A stretch of 64,000 nucleotides of DNA from Phycisphaerae bacterium (GTDB lineage Bacteria; Planctomycetota; Phycisphaerae; UBA1845), in assembly GCA_029260215.1 (NCBI GenBank), contig JAJDDQ010000070.1:1-64000 (forward strand). The letters run 5' to 3'. The first letter of the stretch is position 1. Each line of letters opens with the position of its first letter. Under the pieces are notes generated by a model. The model saw nothing but the letters and a program-made list of their open reading frames with translations, made no database searches and was not told where the DNA came from. The translations under genes were made by a program, and so were the position numbers. Positions 61,354 to 64,000 of the stretch are shown here, piece by piece.

Positions 61354-61805
61354 CGTCCGAGCTTGATGATCTTTACCAGGAAGTCATCCTGGATCACAAC
61401 AAGCGCCCTCGAAACCGCAAGAAGCTTGAGAACGCGGATCGGCAGGCGGAGGGATACAATCCGCTCTGTGGGGATCATGTGAATGTTTTTCTGAAGATCG
61501 AGGGCGACCGGGTGCGCGAGGTCACGTTCGAGGGTTCGGGCTGCGCTATTTCGACTGCGTCGGCTTCGCTGATGACGGAGGCTGTTCGCGGCAAAACGTT
61601 GTCGGAGGCCAAGGAACTGTTCGGACGCTTTCACGGTTTGATTACCGGCGAGCCGGGTGAAACCTCGGATGGGCCTGGGCTGGGGAAGCTGGAGGTTTTC
61701 TCCGGTGTATGCAAGTATCCGGCCCGCGTGAAATGTGCGACGCTCGCGTGGCACACGGTGAAGGCTGCCCTCGACGATGAGGGCGAAGTAATTTCCACGG
61801 AATAA
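61350..61805 (+). CDS. sufU: Zinc-dependent sulfur-transfer protein SufU
   Basis: The protein is 151 residues from TTG 61,350, overlapping the sufS stop (TTGA), with GGAG upstream. The zinc ligands are C40 and D42 (NPLCGD), C65 (GSGCAIS) and C129 (VKCATLAWH). The insert after GLITG is the SufU-type region that distinguishes it from IscU. It accepts persulfide sulfur from SufS by ligand exchange. This pairing is seen in Gram-positive and several other phyla. Confidence 0.93.
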   Translation: MTSELDDLYQEVILDHNKRPRNRKKLENADRQAEGYNPLCGDHVNVFLKIEGDRVREVTFEGSGCAISTASASLMTEAVRGKTLSEAKELFGRFHGLITGEPGETSDGPGLGKLEVFSGVCKYPARVKCATLAWHTVKAALDDEGEVISTE

Positions 61806-61822
61806 ACGGCGAGGAGAAACGC

Positions 61823-62152
61823 GTGGATCCGATCGAAAACATTCAAACGCAGGCGCTTGAAGCGCAGGTGGTCGAAGTCATCAAGACGGTTTTCGACCCC
61901 GAAGTGCCGGTCAATATCCACGAGATGGGGTTGATCTACGGAGTCGAAATCGAGCCCAAGGGAAACGTTCACATCAAGATGACACTGACGTCGCCGGCGT
62001 GTCCGGTGGCGGGCACTCTGCCGGTCGAGGTGGAGAACAAGGTCAAAGCCATTGACGGCGTTGAAGAGGTCAAGGTGGAGATCGTCTGGGATCCGCCGTG
62101 GACGCCGGACCTCATGTCTGAAGCCGCCAAATTGCAATTGAATATGCTGTAG
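61823..62152 (+). CDS. DUF59/MIP18-type SUF-associated protein
   Basis: The protein is 109 residues from GTG 61,823 after GAGGAG. Motifs: VIKTVFDPEVPVNIHEMGLI, LTSPACPVAGTLP with the conserved Cys, and VWDPPWTPDLMSEAAKLQL. This is the SufT/PaaD-like (DUF59) family that assists Fe-S maturation at the end of SUF operons. I give no symbol because SufT is also used for longer proteins. Confidence 0.9.
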   Translation: MDPIENIQTQALEAQVVEVIKTVFDPEVPVNIHEMGLIYGVEIEPKGNVHIKMTLTSPACPVAGTLPVEVENKVKAIDGVEEVKVEIVWDPPWTPDLMSEAAKLQLNML

Positions 62153-62181
62153 CGTTTCCGGGTGAGATCGTTCTGCCTCGT

Positions 62182-63438
62182 TCAATCCTTGACGAGGTTG
62201 CGGCGGCGAAGCTCTGCGCGGATGCGCCCGACCAGAAAGAACGAGCCGGTGACGATGACGAGCGTGTCGCTGTGTGCGTGATCGGTCATCATGCTGTCGA
62301 CGAGTTGTTCAGCCGATACGGCGCATGTCTCGATCTGTTGGTTTTTCTCTAATTCTTCTGCCAGCGTTTCGACGGAGACGGCGTTGTGGAAATCGTCGAG
62401 CAGGACGATTCGACGCGCGAGGCGGGGGAGTTCTTGGAGATAGCGACGATAGTTCTTGTCTCGGGAAGCGCCGAAGATCAGCACGCGCGGGCGATCGGCG
62501 AATCGACGTGAAACTTCGGTTGCCAGGGCGGTGATGGCTTCGTGGTTGTGCGCGCTGTCCAGCAGCCATGTTGGGTGGTCGGCGACTAGTTCGAATCTGC
62601 CTGCGTGTTGCGGTGAGGTCGGAAGCGACGAAGCGGTTATTGAAGAGGGCGGCAAATCGAGTGATTCGAGAATACGCTTTACGGTGATGGCGTTGTCCGC
62701 CAGGAAATTTGGGCGATCCGAGTTTGCGGTTTCTGAATGTTTCGCCTGAATGACGTGAATCCTGTGATCGCAAACCGTCCGGCGAACGACTTCAACAAGA
62801 CTCTCGCTGAGGGCTGGTCCGAGGACGAGGGTTGAGTTCGGGCTTGCGATCCCTGCCTTTTCCCGTGCGATTTCGTCCAGCGTGTGGCCGAGTTTGGATT
62901 CGTGATCGAAGCCGACCGTGGTGACGGCGGATGCGGGCGCTCGCAGTTCCGCCGTCGCGTCATTCTCGCCGCCGATGCCGGCTTCGATAATCGCCCAATC
63001 GATTCTTGCTTCGACGAAAACGCGCAGGGCAGCCAGCAGGATTACTTCAAAAAACGACGGAACGAAGTCGGGACCGAGGTCGTCGGCAGCGGCACGCAGG
63101 GTGGGGTTGAGTTCGCGAAGTTCGTGTTCAAGGCGGTCGTACGTGATTTCTTTCCCGTCGATGCGGATGCGTTCGGTGACGCGTTCGAGATGCGGCGAGG
63201 TGAAAACACCGGCACGAAATCCCGCTGCCCGCAGGGAGCTTTCAAGCATCGCGCAGACCGTGCCCTTGCCATTGGTGCCTGCGACTTTGATGACGTTCAG
63301 CTTAGTGTGGTCTATCGAGCAGCGGTCGAGCAGGTGCCGGAATCGGCGGCGCGTGGTGGACCGATCAGGGGTGCGCCGGCTGGTCCAATCGAGTAGTTGG
63401 TCAAGCGATGTAGGATGGCTACTGCGTCGGTTCACCAC
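62182..63438 (-). CDS. folC: Folylpolyglutamate / dihydrofolate synthase
   Basis: The protein is 418 residues from GTG 63,438 (or 63,435), nine nt after GGAGG; a longer frame to 63,480 lies within the upstream gene. The Mur-ligase fold is clear: VAGTNGKGTVCAMLES, VFTSPHLERVTERIRIDG, FFEVILLAAL, WAIIEAGIGGENDATAE, VGFDHESKLGHTLDEIAREKAG and LDSAHNHEAITAL. It adds glutamates to folates (FolC); whether it also has dihydrofolate synthase activity is not evident. It overlaps the end of the upstream TPR gene by 20 nt and is convergent with the SUF operon. Confidence 0.92.
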   Translation of the reverse strand: MVNRRSSHPTSLDQLLDWTSRRTPDRSTTRRRFRHLLDRCSIDHTKLNVIKVAGTNGKGTVCAMLESSLRAAGFRAGVFTSPHLERVTERIRIDGKEITYDRLEHELRELNPTLRAAADDLGPDFVPSFFEVILLAALRVFVEARIDWAIIEAGIGGENDATAELRAPASAVTTVGFDHESKLGHTLDEIAREKAGIASPNSTLVLGPALSESLVEVVRRTVCDHRIHVIQAKHSETANSDRPNFLADNAITVKRILESLDLPPSSITASSLPTSPQHAGRFELVADHPTWLLDSAHNHEAITALATEVSRRFADRPRVLIFGASRDKNYRRYLQELPRLARRIVLLDDFHNAVSVETLAEELEKNQQIETCAVSAEQLVDSMMTDHAHSDTLVIVTGSFFLVGRIRAELRRRNLVKD

Positions 63439-64000
63439 CGGGTGCCGCCTCCGACGCTGTGCTGGATCGAAGCTCCGCACCTTGCCGGATCAGTTCGGGA
63501 TATTTTGCGATGGGTGAATCCGCACGCGCATCCCGGGCAGCCTGTTCGAGATTGCGCAGGCCATAGTCTTCGATGCCGATGTGATACTCAATGTAGCCGA
63601 GCAGGAAACGGAAGCGATAGTCCTCCCGCACTTTGAGTTTCTTTTCGAGATCGGCTCTGCGTAGGTCGAGGAGGTCCGCGTCGGTGATGAACTTGTTGAG
63701 GTCGAGTTTGAAGTAGGTGATTTCCGGGAAGTATTCGATGCCTTTTTCGAGCTTGCGCACCGCACCGTAGTATTCGCCTGCACCGATGAGCGCGTGTCCC
63801 TGCCCGAACCAGAGCAGCGGATTCTCCCGGTCGGCCACCAGCGCCACTTCGTAGTGTGAGAGTGCTTTGTAGAACTGTCCGTCTTTCAGAAACGACTCCG
63901 CTTTGCGTGCAAACTGTTCCGCAGGGTTGAAGCCTTCGTCCACCAGCGATGTCAAAGGTTCGTCGGATGTGTCGCGAACCCACGAGATGGCTTGGTCGAA
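63419..64000 (-). CDS. TPR-like protein, 5' end outside the window
   Basis: The gene is cut by the window edge: the frame stays open to position 64,000 without a good start, and only a TTG at 63,955 lies inside. About 190 C-terminal residues are visible, with two TPR-like helical pairs (AEQFARKAESFLKDGQFYKA LSHYEVAL, LWFGQGHALIGAGEYYGAVR KLEKGIEY) and a later helical YIEYHIGIEDYGLRNLEQAA. It ends in a disordered tail overlapping folC by 20 nt, so the two are co-transcribed. Function unknown. Confidence 0.7.
   Translation of the reverse strand, partial: FDQAISWVRDTSDEPLTSLVDEGFNPAEQFARKAESFLKDGQFYKALSHYEVALVADRENPLLWFGQGHALIGAGEYYGAVRKLEKGIEYFPEITYFKLDLNKFITDADLLDLRRADLEKKLKVREDYRFRFLLGYIEYHIGIEDYGLRNLEQAARDARADSPIAKYPELIRQGAELRSSTASEAAPGGEPTQ

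Overview
The window looks like chromosome of an uncultured Planctomycetota bacterium, possibly Phycisphaerae-like (the class is a guess). The evidence is indirect. Two proteins end in PEP-CTERM sorting signals and four secreted proteins end in dockerin-type calcium-binding repeats. There is a CRTAC1-type FG-GAP protein followed by a TPR protein. Lipid A and LPS genes (lpxB, lptB) indicate a Gram-negative envelope. GyrA lacks the usual quinolone-site Ser and Asp. Several genes start with GTG or TTG after good Shine-Dalgarno sequences.

Layout. (1) 0.9-4.3 kb: a run of four lipoproteins. The first appears frameshifted, and two share a C-terminal module with 18 cysteines. (2) 4.4-11.5 kb: the right part of an integrated plasmid-like element. 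It carries a shortened DUF932 protein, a ribbon-helix-helix (RHH) / four-helix membrane protein / small basic protein cassette, ParA with an RHH partner, a winged-helix Rep-like protein and a tyrosine integrase. It ends in the 3' half of a tRNA-Gly(CCC) gene joined directly to the middle of a protein gene. (3) 11.5-19 kb: two paralogous secreted proteins (the first decapitated by the element), an M28 peptidase and a choice-of-anchor-B protein. (4) 19-31 kb: housekeeping genes: globin, lpxB, rpsB-tsf-pyrH-frr, gamma carbonic anhydrase, an SMR-type transporter, lptB and gyrA. (5) 31-37.7 kb: membrane protein, XRE regulator plus Ser/Thr kinase operon, small ORFs and a helix-turn-helix/receiver protein. 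(6) 38-43 kb: candidate structured RNA, tandem PEP-CTERM genes and a beta-propeller/c-type cytochrome protein. (7) 43-54 kb: sigma/anti-sigma pair, YHS, DUF488 and DUF417 proteins, aminotransferase, a third sorted secreted protein, a group II intron remnant, CRTAC1 and TPR proteins and a large secreted protein. (8) 54.5-62.2 kb: an Rrf2-controlled SUF iron-sulfur operon (Rrf2, A-type carrier, SufB, rhodanese fusion, SufC, SufD, SufS, SufU, DUF59 protein). (9) To the right end: folC and a truncated TPR gene.

The non-coding DNA is crowded with dispersed palindromic repeats. A 28-bp palindrome core (family A) occurs six times. Hairpin repeats occur as inverted pairs that resemble BIMEs. A roughly 85-bp element (family C) occurs twice in opposite orientation. 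All three larger gaps of the SUF operon hold one of these repeats, each from a different family.

The strongest leads for something new are the integration junction at 11,489-11,560, the RHH/membrane/basic-protein cassette at 5.4-6.4 kb, the cysteine-module lipoprotein cluster, and the candidate structured RNA at about 37,963-38,116. All functional statements rest on motif recognition by eye; no database search was possible.
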